A DNA stretch of 35,496 bases from Mycolicibacterium sp. GF69 (lineage in GTDB: Bacteria; Actinomycetota; Actinomycetes; Mycobacteriales; Mycobacteriaceae). The notes under the pieces are model-generated. The model ran no database searches and was not told the DNA's origin. It saw nothing but the letters and a program-made list of their open reading frames with translations. The DNA lies in NCBI RefSeq assembly GCF_003284965.1, contig NZ_QMEW01000040.1:1-35496 (forward strand). The letters are read 5' to 3'. The translations under genes were made by a program, and so were the position numbers. Positions 25,040 to 32,681 of this stretch are shown here, in pieces (the stretch's first letter is position 1; each line of letters opens with the position of its first letter).

Positions 25040-25320
25040 AGCGATCGGAATGGCAGTCAAATTGAGAGAGCCACGCTCGCAGACCTTGCGGAGGTGGCGC
25101 ACTCCGCGGGCAAGGTGTTCAACTGTCTATTTATGAATCGGCGCCATACCGAGGGCTTTCTACGGTCCGGCAGCCTCGAAACCGTCGCACCGCGCCGACA
25201 TCGAGCTTCTGGCAGATCTGCGCGACGCCGCCCACTTCGTCATCGACCGTGACGGCGAACCGCTCGACGCCTGTTTCGTGCGGGCGGTCAACGCCCCGGT
25301 GATCGCGCCCATCGGGATTC
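25040..25320 (+). pseudogene. Degraded fragment resembling a Fic-family N-terminal region
   Basis: Two plus-strand frames carry consecutive protein-like pieces. The first reads ATLADLAEVAHSAGKVF and then HTEGFLRSGSLETVA (to about 25180). The second continues with ADIELLADLRDAAHFVIDRD and then DACFVRAVNA (about 25197-25290). They join only through a frameshift, and stops precede the second piece. The order (EGFLRSGSL, LLADLRDAAHFVI, FVRAVNA) resembles the region before the catalytic core of some actinobacterial Fic proteins, from memory of the family. The Fic motif HPFxxGN is absent because sequence similarity ends at about 25310. It is probably a leftover of a toxin gene; this identification is tentative. 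Confidence 0.35.
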
Positions 25321-25471
25321 CGAAGGTCTGCTCGCTAAAATTCCTCGCCTGTGAGCAGCAGACCCATCTGGCAGCGTCAGTATCTCGCCGCGCGGGCCCT
25401 AGAATCCCGGGGGGAAGCCGGCGAGCAAAGAACGCGGACGGCTCGAACGTGAGAGATGGGCGGGGCCAGGC

Positions 25472-26620
25472 GTGGGGTATCGCGAGTTTACGTCTGCCGA
25501 GTACTCGGACCTGAGGCACCAGCACAACATCATGGTGCTGGTGGGCAACGGCTTCGATATTCAAGTCACACGGCGCTACAAATCCCGGTTCTCTCCCCGC
25601 TATCCGGCCTTCTATCACTACCTCGCCGCTCGAGACTTCGACTCCTCAAACCTTGTGGTCCGGCAAATGGCTGCCGCTAAGGAGAACGGCGAGGAAAACT
25701 GGAGCGATATCGAAGCAGCCATCGGGCGACTCATCAGACTTGACGGCGGCTGGCAGCAGGTCAAAACCGTCTACGAGTCAACGCTCGCGATCCAGGCGGC
25801 GTTCTCCGAATTCCTGGAACTCGTCGCGCCGCCTGACCTACTCGCCCGGGTCGGGAAGGACTCCGCAGAGGGCGCTTTGGCCGTGAAATCAATGGCGAGA
25901 TTCGTCGGAGACGTCGCCGAAATGTCTTCGACCTTCGATTCTTTTGTCTTCCCCAAAGAGACCCACCACTACGACCTCTTCAACTTCCTGTTCGTGAACT
26001 TCAACTACACGCCGCTCCTCGATGACTACACCTTTCGCGACGCCCAGCAGTTCCGGCCTCAAGCGCACACGTATGCCGACCGAAACTTCATGTTCTGGCC
26101 GAACCCAACGGGTCGTTCGGGTGGATTTGGCAACAACGAAACCGGTTGGTCCAGTTACGTCCGCAGCGAGGTCATCCATCCTCACGGACAGCAGGCAATT
26201 CCGCGGTCGCTTCTGTTCGGGATCGACGCGCCCGACAGCTTCAACCAGGGCACAGATCCCCACCGGGAGCTCATAAAGCCGTACTGGGCCATGAACCGTA
26301 TCGAGTACAGCCACCTCTTTCTCGACACACGACTGTTCATCATCTTCGGGTGCTCCCTTGGCGAATCGGACGGCTGGTGGTGGAGACGCGTCTACGAGGC
26401 GCTAAATTACAACCCCGACGACGGGAGCCCGCGGAGCGAGCTCATCATCTACTGGTGGAACACCGCTGAGAAGCCTGCCACTCGGGAAGACGTCCTCGAC
26501 ACCTTCTTCACGGGTGCCACAGGATATCCCAACGGTCCTGAGCGAGCGATCGTGCAGGACCGGCTCCAGATTGTGCTGTACACCGAGGAGACGCCGCCGG
26601 TTTTCCTCGCCACGCCCTGA
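25472..26620 (+). CDS. abiH: AbiH-family abortive infection protein
   Basis: The product is 382 residues from a GTG at 25472; an ATG at 25532, directly before the conserved motif, is a credible alternative. Family features are the N-terminal VLVGNGFDI motif, FLFVNFNYTPLLDD in the middle, IHPHG, and IIFGCSLGESDGWWW near the end. These agree in order and spacing with AbiH (PF14253-type) proteins, for which AbiH of Lactococcus is the founding member. The glycine-rich N-terminus and the NFNYT and HG motifs suggest a nucleotide-handling SIR2-like fold. The biochemical activity is not known to me. It stands alone on the plus strand after DISARM and is convergent with the Phd-type pair. Its position among defence genes supports an anti-phage role. 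Confidence 0.82.
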   Translation: MGYREFTSAEYSDLRHQHNIMVLVGNGFDIQVTRRYKSRFSPRYPAFYHYLAARDFDSSNLVVRQMAAAKENGEENWSDIEAAIGRLIRLDGGWQQVKTVYESTLAIQAAFSEFLELVAPPDLLARVGKDSAEGALAVKSMARFVGDVAEMSSTFDSFVFPKETHHYDLFNFLFVNFNYTPLLDDYTFRDAQQFRPQAHTYADRNFMFWPNPTGRSGGFGNNETGWSSYVRSEVIHPHGQQAIPRSLLFGIDAPDSFNQGTDPHRELIKPYWAMNRIEYSHLFLDTRLFIIFGCSLGESDGWWWRRVYEALNYNPDDGSPRSELIIYWWNTAEKPATREDVLDTFFTGATGYPNGPERAIVQDRLQIVLYTEETPPVFLATP

Positions 26621-26708
26621 CATCGACGCTTACCAAGCCAGGTGAGCCTCTCGCCAGGTAGCGCCATTCCGAAGAGTGTGAAGGTTTGCAACGGATTTCC
26701 ACGGTCGA

Positions 26709-26909
26709 TCATTGCTCCTCTACCGAACGGCATATCGCTGACGCAAGGGATTCTTCGTCGGCGAATCGCCGGGCCGGAGCCAGCACGGCAACGTCGCGCC
26801 CCCGCCGGGTGATCACGAAAGTCCGCCCTTGTTCGGCTTCGCTGATGAACCGGCTGAAATGTCGGCGTAGTTCGGTGATGCTGATGCGCGGCAGCGAAGG
26901 ATCGATCAA
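26709..26909 (-). CDS. Phd/YefM-family antitoxin without an obvious toxin
   Basis: The product is 66 residues. The TTG at 26909 is chosen as start because it overlaps the stop of the upstream gene (TTGA); the frame is open to 26954. The sequence ISITELRRHFSRFISEAEQGRTFVITRRGRDVAVLAP is the classic Phd/YefM N-terminal domain, which binds operator DNA as a dimer. The short C-terminal tail (FADEESLASAICRSVEEQ) would be the toxin-neutralising part. The next gene on this strand downstream would normally be a PIN, Doc or RelE toxin, but here the strand runs into the 3' end of AbiH 88 bp away. The toxin is missing, or the upstream gene plays an unexpected partner role. Confidence 0.75.
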   Translation of the reverse strand: MIDPSLPRISITELRRHFSRFISEAEQGRTFVITRRGRDVAVLAPARRFADEESLASAICRSVEEQ

Positions 26910-27253
26910 CGTTCGGCACCAGGATCGGCGACGGCACCGAACATCTCGATCCAACTTTCGAGCTGAGCGGCGGACTCGGTGAGGACGAGCGCGAGAGCCC
27001 GCGCGTTCTCAATGGTGAGTCCAGAATCAGGGTGGAACTCGAGGTAGATGTGGGGAACGTCGGCAGCAGTCTCAAAGCTGCCGTCTTCAACCTGAATCGC
27101 GCTGATGCGGACTCCAGCCGTGCATCCGGCGGGGAACCGGTTGGGTGTGTGGACAACGCGGGATGCGATGCCTTGGTCCAACTCCCATTCAGTGCAGAGC
27201 GATCCTGTTGGAGAAGTGGGCTGCTCACAGGTTCGGGCTGACTGCGCCACCAT
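26906..27253 (-). CDS. Small protein coupled to the Phd-type antitoxin, unknown function
   Basis: The product is 115 residues from the ATG at 27253, which has GGAAGG a few bases upstream; the frame extends to 27328. The C-terminal half is an ordered domain: VPHIYLEFHPDSGLTIENARALALVLTESAAQLESWIEMF. The strand followed by a long helix beginning LTIENARALA is reminiscent of actinobacterial DUF6907-type proteins, but I cannot confirm this. The N-terminal half has SLCTEWELD and a second cysteine (FPAGCTAGV). The 5' end overlaps tniQ by 29 bp, so the gene pair may be read from the transposition operon. The 3' end overlaps the Phd gene by 4 bp. Confidence 0.55.
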   Translation of the reverse strand: MVAQSARTCEQPTSPTGSLCTEWELDQGIASRVVHTPNRFPAGCTAGVRISAIQVEDGSFETAADVPHIYLEFHPDSGLTIENARALALVLTESAAQLESWIEMFGAVADPGAER

Positions 27254-28205
27254 CGTCCTTCCTGTACCGCTGAGACTCGCATGCGTGGTTGCTCGGCGCA
27301 ACTTCGACTTCATCTGGGGGAGTGTCAAGTTCGCCTAGTATTGCCTGTCGGAAGGGATCCGATACGCCGCTCGGCGATAAGCCGGGGAAGATGCTTCTCA
27401 GTCGAATGTGCGACCTTGCAACGATTTTCCCTGCCGATGACCTACCTTCTTTCGCGAAGTCGTGCCGTAGCGAGATGATGAGGTCTGTTAGCGCTACCGC
27501 GCTCGGGTACCAGGCGGCGGCCTGCCGGGCAATCGCCGGTGGTGCGTCATCGGGGACATCGAGCCGTTCCCTGCGCCGCTGAATACTAGGTGCTCGGGAT
27601 ACCGCCGGCCAGTGTGACCACCAAGTAAAACAGCGGATGGCGGCAAAGAAGCAGCTATACACGGGGCCGCGACCCCATCGTCGGATGAGTAGCAGGTGTT
27701 CGCGGTGCGCGTCTGAGATGTCAACACACCGGCGTACTGAAAACTGTTCCTGGACAGGAAATCGGAGTACCGAACTGCCCGTCCACTGCTGGTGTGCGGT
27801 GCAGATCACTTGTTCATGGCTGGCGAAGACAGTCACCGCTTCGGTTCGACTGTGAGTTTTGGTGGCGGCGCAGTGTGTGCATGCCGATCGAGTGCTCGCC
27901 CGCCTGGAGACGTGGCCGACCAGGTGCGGCCACCGCTCAACTGCCTGCGGGGTTCGCAGTTCTGGGAGTGCCGCGACCAGCCCGCGCTCTGTGATCCCGG
28001 TTAACTCGACGAGGTCTGCAACGAAGTGGGGATGCTGGGCGAGTCGAGGCAACCAGCCGGGTCGTAAAAGATTCTGCTCCGTGAGCCGTCGCAGGTAGCT
28101 CTTCAGCGTCTCAGACTTCATCGGAGAGAGCGGTACCGGCAGTCGCCGTCGGCTGTGGCGGATTCCCTCTGGGGGCGTCGGTGGTGATTCGGAACGAAAT
28201 GGCAT
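27225..28205 (-). CDS. tniQ: TniQ-family transposition protein
   Basis: The product is 326 residues. The N-terminus has the TniQ signature, PVPLSPMKSETLKSYLRRLTEQN, followed by a zinc site, C109-x2-C112 and C135-x2-H138 (ACTHCAA ... VICTAHQQW), as in TniQ and the N-terminal part of TnsD. At this length it is a short TniQ, nearer to Tn5053 TniQ than to a full-size, sequence-specific TnsD. TniQ proteins link the AAA+ regulator to the target. The start shares one base with the tniB stop (TGATG). It is the last gene of the operon, next to the presumed cargo. No second TniQ/TnsD, TnsE or Cas gene is visible, so how the target is chosen is open. Confidence 0.85.
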   Translation of the reverse strand: MPFRSESPPTPPEGIRHSRRRLPVPLSPMKSETLKSYLRRLTEQNLLRPGWLPRLAQHPHFVADLVELTGITERGLVAALPELRTPQAVERWPHLVGHVSRRASTRSACTHCAATKTHSRTEAVTVFASHEQVICTAHQQWTGSSVLRFPVQEQFSVRRCVDISDAHREHLLLIRRWGRGPVYSCFFAAIRCFTWWSHWPAVSRAPSIQRRRERLDVPDDAPPAIARQAAAWYPSAVALTDLIISLRHDFAKEGRSSAGKIVARSHIRLRSIFPGLSPSGVSDPFRQAILGELDTPPDEVEVAPSNHACESQRYRKDDGGAVSPNL

Positions 28206-29203
28206 CAGCGGGCCGCCCCCAGGTCCACGTCGTCGACGGCAACCGAGTCGAGGAGGTCTAACGTGATCGCTTCGGTACCGAAGTCGATGGCGTCGGTAGC
28301 GGCATCGATGATCAGATCGCCCAGGGATGCGATTGAGCCGCCGGTGCGGTGGTAGAGGTAGTCCGCATGCCGTTCGAGCATTCCGTGCTCATGCAGGGGG
28401 AGAGGAAGAATACGTTCGAAGGACGCGACAAGCTGCACCCACTCCTTATAGTCGGCGTCATTTGCGAGTACATAGTTGCTCAGGTTGATCGGCCGGGTCC
28501 GTTTGCGCCATTGCTCTCCGTTCTCGCCGCTGAACAGGGGAGCGGTCTCCAACGAGATTCCTGCGAAGAGCATTGTTGCATCGAGGTTTTCGGCGAACGT
28601 TTTGATGTTGTCGGCGACTTCAGCTCCTGCTGCGCGGTCGGTGTTGAGGCGTTGGACGTCATCGAGGATGACGAATTTGGTGCCGAGGCTCTTCAGCAGC
28701 CGCGCCAGGTCTACGAGTCGCTCGTCGGCATTGCTACCTCGCAGCTCGCGTGCACCGACGAAGTCGGCGAGGCGCACCCAGAGTTTGTTCGTCGTTGTCG
28801 CCGTAGCGATCGTGGTGTAGACGACGGGCAGGAAGGACAAGTCGTTCTCCCTGCCGCAAGTGCGTCGTATTTCCGCGTCCAGTCGCTTGCCGGCGGCCAT
28901 CACATCGGTGGTTTTGCCGGTCCTGGGTTCCCCGGATACTCGGATACCGGGCCGGGCTACGAACTTCTTGGCTCGTGATCGGCGAAGCAGTCGCCGTGCG
29001 TGGTTGAGGATGCGGGTGAGATCCCGGGTGGGAAACACGCGTTCCTCGTTCAGGTAGTCGATGCGGCGTTCGTTATACGCCGACCGCTCGACGGTGCCGA
29101 GAGCCTTGATCTCGTCCGCACTCAAAGAGGGTCGCTGCGAGTCCGGGGTGGGCTCGTAGGTGCAGTATTCGCGCCACTCTTCGCGGGTTGTCGGTGATGC
29201 CAA
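28205..29203 (-). CDS. tniB: TniB/TnsC-like AAA+ transposition ATPase
   Basis: The product is 332 residues. The P-loop SGEPRTGKTT is at about 90-99, Walker B FVILDDVQRL at about 177-186, and an AGISLE sensor segment follows. This is the TniB/TnsC pattern. The N-terminal YNERRIDYLNEERVFPT stretch is typical of TniB, where it contacts DNA or the transposase. The ATP-bound form coats target DNA and hands it to the transposase; it also blocks insertion close to an existing copy. It lies 3 bp after tniA and overlaps tniQ by one base. Confidence 0.9.
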   Translation of the reverse strand: MASPTTREEWREYCTYEPTPDSQRPSLSADEIKALGTVERSAYNERRIDYLNEERVFPTRDLTRILNHARRLLRRSRAKKFVARPGIRVSGEPRTGKTTDVMAAGKRLDAEIRRTCGRENDLSFLPVVYTTIATATTTNKLWVRLADFVGARELRGSNADERLVDLARLLKSLGTKFVILDDVQRLNTDRAAGAEVADNIKTFAENLDATMLFAGISLETAPLFSGENGEQWRKRTRPINLSNYVLANDADYKEWVQLVASFERILPLPLHEHGMLERHADYLYHRTGGSIASLGDLIIDAATDAIDFGTEAITLDLLDSVAVDDVDLGAAR

Positions 29204-29206
29204 GGT

Positions 29207-31270
29207 TCACCACCCTTCCGACAGGCGCATCGGACGCATGGGCTCAATTGGTCCGACCGTGGGCTGAACAACCGGCGCGACCGGAGTGTCGTCGCTTCGT
29301 CCGGGCGCAACGACCTCAGCGGGAGGGCCGCCTCTGAGTTCTTGTCGCGCGAGGTTGGCGCGCCCGGCCGACGCTTCGGCACGGGAAAGCGGTCGAGGTT
29401 TCGGTTCCGATGGGCCGCCGAGCAATTGACGATGAATCTGCTCCGCGCGCGTGAGCACTTCTTTGTCGGTTGGTTTCTTACTCATGTCCCGACGAATCGC
29501 TTTCACCATGTCGATCCCGAATGGAATGGTCGCATAGTCGGCCAGAACCCAGCGGCACTCGATCCAGCCATTGTCTTCGACTTTTCGCTGCCCCTGTGAG
29601 TCGAAGACCAGGGATTCGTCTCGCACCCAGATCTGCATCAGGTTGGTGGGGTCGTAGCGCACCTCCCACTTGCCGTTCTGTTTGGAATTCAACGATTTCG
29701 TTCGTCGCATCTGGTGGAAGCGTGGCGATTCGGAGTTGTACACGAGGTTCTTCAAGTTGACGCCGTAGCGGTTGATACGACGAAACGCGTGTGGTTTCAG
29801 GGAGATCCAATCGTCGCGTGTCATCGTCCGTACTGGAGTTGGTGCCATCTCCGACATCGCTCGATACATGGCATTGGGAGAGAGCTGCATCCGAGGGGCC
29901 GCCGTCAGGTGAAGCCCTGAGTGGGGACGGTTCTGATATACGGTGATGACCCATTCGTCGAGCAGCGCCTGAAGTACAAAAAGCGGCCACACAGTGTCCT
30001 TCTCGGGTTTTCGGCCCCGGTGGCTGACCGAGCGTCCCTTGTATCCCGGGATCCATCGGACAAAGTCGTCGCCGATGGTCTTGAGCAAGCGTTCGATATG
30101 AGGCTTGGCGGTGGGCTGGTGCGGAGCAGCGATCCGAGGATGCACGCCCCGAAGTTCGGTTGCTCGTTCGAAGACTGGCGTGACGAAGATCTTGCCACGG
30201 TCAACTACGACACCCCGCACATCGATGATGGGCTTGTTCTCGAGTGCCCTATCGAGATCGATCTGGGGGGATAGCCTGTCCGACAGGTAGCTTCGTGCGA
30301 CGGTCATATTCTCAATCCAGCCTGGCAACATCTGTTGCGGGATACAGGAGTTGGCCCAGAGTTCAATAGCATCAACGGTTTTGCAGGCGTTCGGGCGAAG
30401 AATTGCCGCGGTGATGCTCAGTGTCGCGACGTCGATGCCGGCAGCCAAATCGATTCGGCATGGTTGACCATCGGGCAGTAAGGCCATTGCGTCAAGTGGT
30501 GTTGAGTCGAGCTGCACTTCTTCGCCTGGATACAAGGCAACGATCTTCGAGAACGCTCGGTCGGGGCTGTTTGCGTGACTGCGGCGCGACGTCGCATCGC
30601 CGGTGGTGTGCTCACCGCGGTCAAGTGCAGCCAGTAAGGCGTACATCGACGACCTGCACGGCACCGGCACGTTGTCGTCACGAAGGCGACGTTCCGCGAT
30701 TTCGAGGATCTGCTTCTTGGTAGGCGTCGACTTGTCTACGTAGTGCGCCTTTACCATCTCCAGGACGACGATCACACGCTCGTGCACCCCGGACAGACGG
30801 ACGTGACCCGGCATGCCGCGCTGATCGATACATCCGAGCAGGCCCGCAGTGTTGAAGCGTTGCCACTTACGCCACATAGTGGTCATGGAGACCGGCCGCC
30901 CCCGGGTTCGTAGCTCGGATCTTTTATCCGAAAGTCGTTCGCGTACAGTCGCGATCGGGGTACCCGAAGAGGCTTGTTCTTGAGCCGGCTGTTCCATGGC
31001 GTGTTTGATACCGGAGAGGTGCTCAAACCAGAACTCGGCATCTCGTCGCTGTTCGTCGGTGGCGAGGTCGAGCAGCCTCTGATCGGCGATACTTGGTCCA
31101 GATGCGTCGGGGCCGACGAAGGAATCGTCGCAGAGCAACATCGCTACCGGCAAGGTCAGGTCGCTGCCGTCATCGAGACATTTGAGTCTAAGGGCCAGTC
31201 CGTCGCTGTCGCGGATATGCCAGCTCTGGCCACGGAGTTCGATGATGTCGCCGATATGCAGTTCGATCAC
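29207..31270 (-). CDS. tniA: TniA/TnsB-like DDE transposase
   Basis: The product is 687 residues from a GTG at 31270, which overlaps the tnsA stop (GTGA). The retroviral-integrase-type catalytic core has its triad at Asp255 (VQLDSTPLD), Asp357 (VVVDRG) and Glu393 (PHIERLLKTIG). About 130 N-terminal residues and the segment with TTMWRKWQRFNTAGLLGCID form the usual helix-turn-helix DNA-binding modules that recognise repeats in the element ends. A Mu-type beta-barrel region follows the core (NRYGVNLKNLVYNS). It cuts and joins the 3' ends. With TnsA present, transposition would be cut-and-paste, as in Tn7. Confidence 0.92.
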   Translation of the reverse strand: MIELHIGDIIELRGQSWHIRDSDGLALRLKCLDDGSDLTLPVAMLLCDDSFVGPDASGPSIADQRLLDLATDEQRRDAEFWFEHLSGIKHAMEQPAQEQASSGTPIATVRERLSDKRSELRTRGRPVSMTTMWRKWQRFNTAGLLGCIDQRGMPGHVRLSGVHERVIVVLEMVKAHYVDKSTPTKKQILEIAERRLRDDNVPVPCRSSMYALLAALDRGEHTTGDATSRRSHANSPDRAFSKIVALYPGEEVQLDSTPLDAMALLPDGQPCRIDLAAGIDVATLSITAAILRPNACKTVDAIELWANSCIPQQMLPGWIENMTVARSYLSDRLSPQIDLDRALENKPIIDVRGVVVDRGKIFVTPVFERATELRGVHPRIAAPHQPTAKPHIERLLKTIGDDFVRWIPGYKGRSVSHRGRKPEKDTVWPLFVLQALLDEWVITVYQNRPHSGLHLTAAPRMQLSPNAMYRAMSEMAPTPVRTMTRDDWISLKPHAFRRINRYGVNLKNLVYNSESPRFHQMRRTKSLNSKQNGKWEVRYDPTNLMQIWVRDESLVFDSQGQRKVEDNGWIECRWVLADYATIPFGIDMVKAIRRDMSKKPTDKEVLTRAEQIHRQLLGGPSEPKPRPLSRAEASAGRANLARQELRGGPPAEVVAPGRSDDTPVAPVVQPTVGPIEPMRPMRLSEGW

Positions 31271-32061
31271 GAGGTGATCACCGTGGTCCAGGTCAGCGGG
31301 CGGGCCAGGTCGACGTGAATCTCTCTGTTCCAGATCATGTGGTACGTGCTGCAGATGAGATGGCTTTCGTCGAATTCAGCTCCGTCCGAGGCGTTGTCGA
31401 TCAGCTCGCCGAATTGCACGCCGTTTCGCCCCGATCGATTCACGCAGATCGTGATAGCTGATCGTGCTTCTGCTGACGGCGCGAACCGCGGATGGTGGTA
31501 GGCGCATAGCAGACGTAGGTTGCGTTCTGCAGTCTTGTCTATCGTAGTGAATTCCTCGTACTCCCAGTCTAACTCGCGACATACATCGCGGGTGCGTTGA
31601 TGCTGGAGCCGATCCTTCTCGCGGAGACGATCGGCCGGCTTGACGTCGACAACGAGAGCCGATCCGTCGCGTCGTCGGATGAAAAAGTCCGGGGCGTGCC
31701 GGTGGTGCGTCTGGCCCTTCGGCCACAGCAGCCAGAACGGGTTGGAGCTGACCGCGATTGCGTCGCCCCGGAAGTCGGCCGTCATCAGGGCAGTCATCTC
31801 GAACCGCGACTCAAAGCTGACATGGCCTTGTGAACGCGAGAACCAGTACTTGCCTTGATGGGAACGGCGACCACGGTAGGCCGGGAAACTCCGGATAGGC
31901 CTGCACAGCTCAAACAACACACGCGAAATCTCAGGTGTGAGGCGGGTTCGTACGCGCTGCCCGGTCTTCGGATCTTGATAAAGCACCATCGTGTAGGGCG
32001 CGTCATTGACGGGCAGTGGCCCTTCCGTCGGAACCGGCGGCGGGGTCATCGCCGTTCCCAC
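31267..32061 (-). CDS. tnsA: TnsA-like heteromeric transposase endonuclease
   Basis: The product is 264 residues from a GTG at 32061; an ATG at 32049 is equally possible. The fold is restriction-endonuclease-like: glutamates in FESRFE (84 and 88), then Pro124-Asp125 (HAPDFFIRRRDG), then Asp139-Val-Lys141 (LVVDVKP). This is the TnsA active site. TnsA nicks the 5' ends of the element while TnsB/TniA processes the 3' ends, which separates Tn7-like cut-and-paste elements from replicative Tn5053 types. The last 70 residues (after TICVNRSGRNGVQFGEL) are probably the part that contacts the transposase. It is the first gene of the transposition operon. Its upstream DNA contains a terminator hairpin and a divergent promoter rather than a clear Shine-Dalgarno. 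Confidence 0.85.
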   Translation of the reverse strand: MGTAMTPPPVPTEGPLPVNDAPYTMVLYQDPKTGQRVRTRLTPEISRVLFELCRPIRSFPAYRGRRSHQGKYWFSRSQGHVSFESRFEMTALMTADFRGDAIAVSSNPFWLLWPKGQTHHRHAPDFFIRRRDGSALVVDVKPADRLREKDRLQHQRTRDVCRELDWEYEEFTTIDKTAERNLRLLCAYHHPRFAPSAEARSAITICVNRSGRNGVQFGELIDNASDGAEFDESHLICSTYHMIWNREIHVDLARPLTWTTVITS

Positions 32062-32118
32062 CCGGCATCGGGACCCGTAGCCCTCGATGGGGTCGGGGGC
32101 CAGAACGCGAAGCGGGGG

Positions 32119-32147
32119 TTGACATCGCGCCGGAAGCGCGCTGAAAT
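32119..32147 (+). promoter_or_regulatory. Plus-strand promoter divergent from tnsA
   Basis: A consensus -35 box TTGACA (32119-32124) is followed after exactly 17 bp by TGAAAT (32142-32147). The spacer contains GCGC-CGGAA-GCGC, a small dyad that could be an operator. Transcription would start near 32154 and point away from tnsA into the hairpin region. Confidence 0.5.
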
Positions 32148-32153
32148 AAGCAT

Positions 32154-32232
32154 GTCTTCCTCTCGGGGGTGAAGTAAGTAATTAGCGGCCAAGTGCCGCA
32201 CCGAAGAAGCCGGGATACCAGCCCGGCTTTTT
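32154..32232 (+). ncRNA. Candidate small RNA beside the transposition operon
   Basis: A transcript from the promoter at 32119-32147 would be about 79 nt. It would contain hairpin GCGGC-CAAGT-GCCGC (32185-32199) and end at the terminator hairpin 32207-32232. The only reading frame inside is a short one (ATG at 32152, six codons), so it is more likely an RNA or a leader than a coding message. I know of no matching RNA family. Confidence 0.35.
32207..32232 (+). terminator. Rho-independent-type terminator hairpin
   Basis: AAGCCGGG (32207-32214) pairs perfectly with CCCGGCTT (32222-32229) around a 7-base loop and is followed by further T residues, five in a row counting the paired ones. It is an unusually canonical terminator for a high-GC genome. 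On the minus strand it could also shield tnsA from upstream transcription. Confidence 0.6.
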
Positions 32233-32615
32233 CAGCGTCTGGGGACTCTTGAAGCCCCGTCAGCGGAAAACATCTGAGTCGCTTGTGCGGTGCCACCTCC
32301 TCGTTGACCTGGACGTTCGACTGCCTCCGATGGGCGCACTCATCGAGCCCCGTGCGTTTATGCGCAGACTGAAGGGCCTGCCTCCTCACCGGAATTAGCA
32401 ACGTCAGTTGAGCACAAAGTGACAGAATCGCACAAGGGTTGCAGCAACTACCACTTTGACCAGCTTTGCCGAGATGAGCCGAACTATCGCGCAATCTTTC
32501 GTGGGTTGTTTGCAAACGCCAAAGGCTGCTGGAACCGCGGAACCTAGAGAATAGGTTCGTCCGTATTCCACTGCTACATACTAAATTAACGTGTTTGGCG
32601 AGGTAGAAGCCGTTT

Positions 32616-32681
32616 GACCCGCGTCCCAGCGTCAGCGTGTAGTTGGCCGACGCGGGTCCGTGTGTTGCCTATAGGCAACAC
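32616..32681. repeat. Inverted repeat next to a perfect 20-bp palindrome
   Basis: GACCCGCGTC (32616-32625) and GACGCGGGTC (32649-32658) are perfect 10-bp arms with a 23-bp spacer. Three bases further, 32662-32681 is a perfect palindrome with the core TTGCCTATAGGCAA. The palindrome looks like an operator for a dimeric helix-turn-helix protein, but no regulator gene is adjacent. Alternatively the cluster belongs to the transposon end. Confidence 0.55.

Noticed and set aside
32225..32300. A tRNA gene on the minus strand, suggested by the T-arm shape
   Set aside because: No complementary acceptor stem, D-arm or 5-bp anticodon stem is found at the right distances.
32003..32515. 170-codon minus-strand frame upstream of tnsA
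   Set aside because: The translation is not protein-like, and it runs through the terminator hairpin and promoter.
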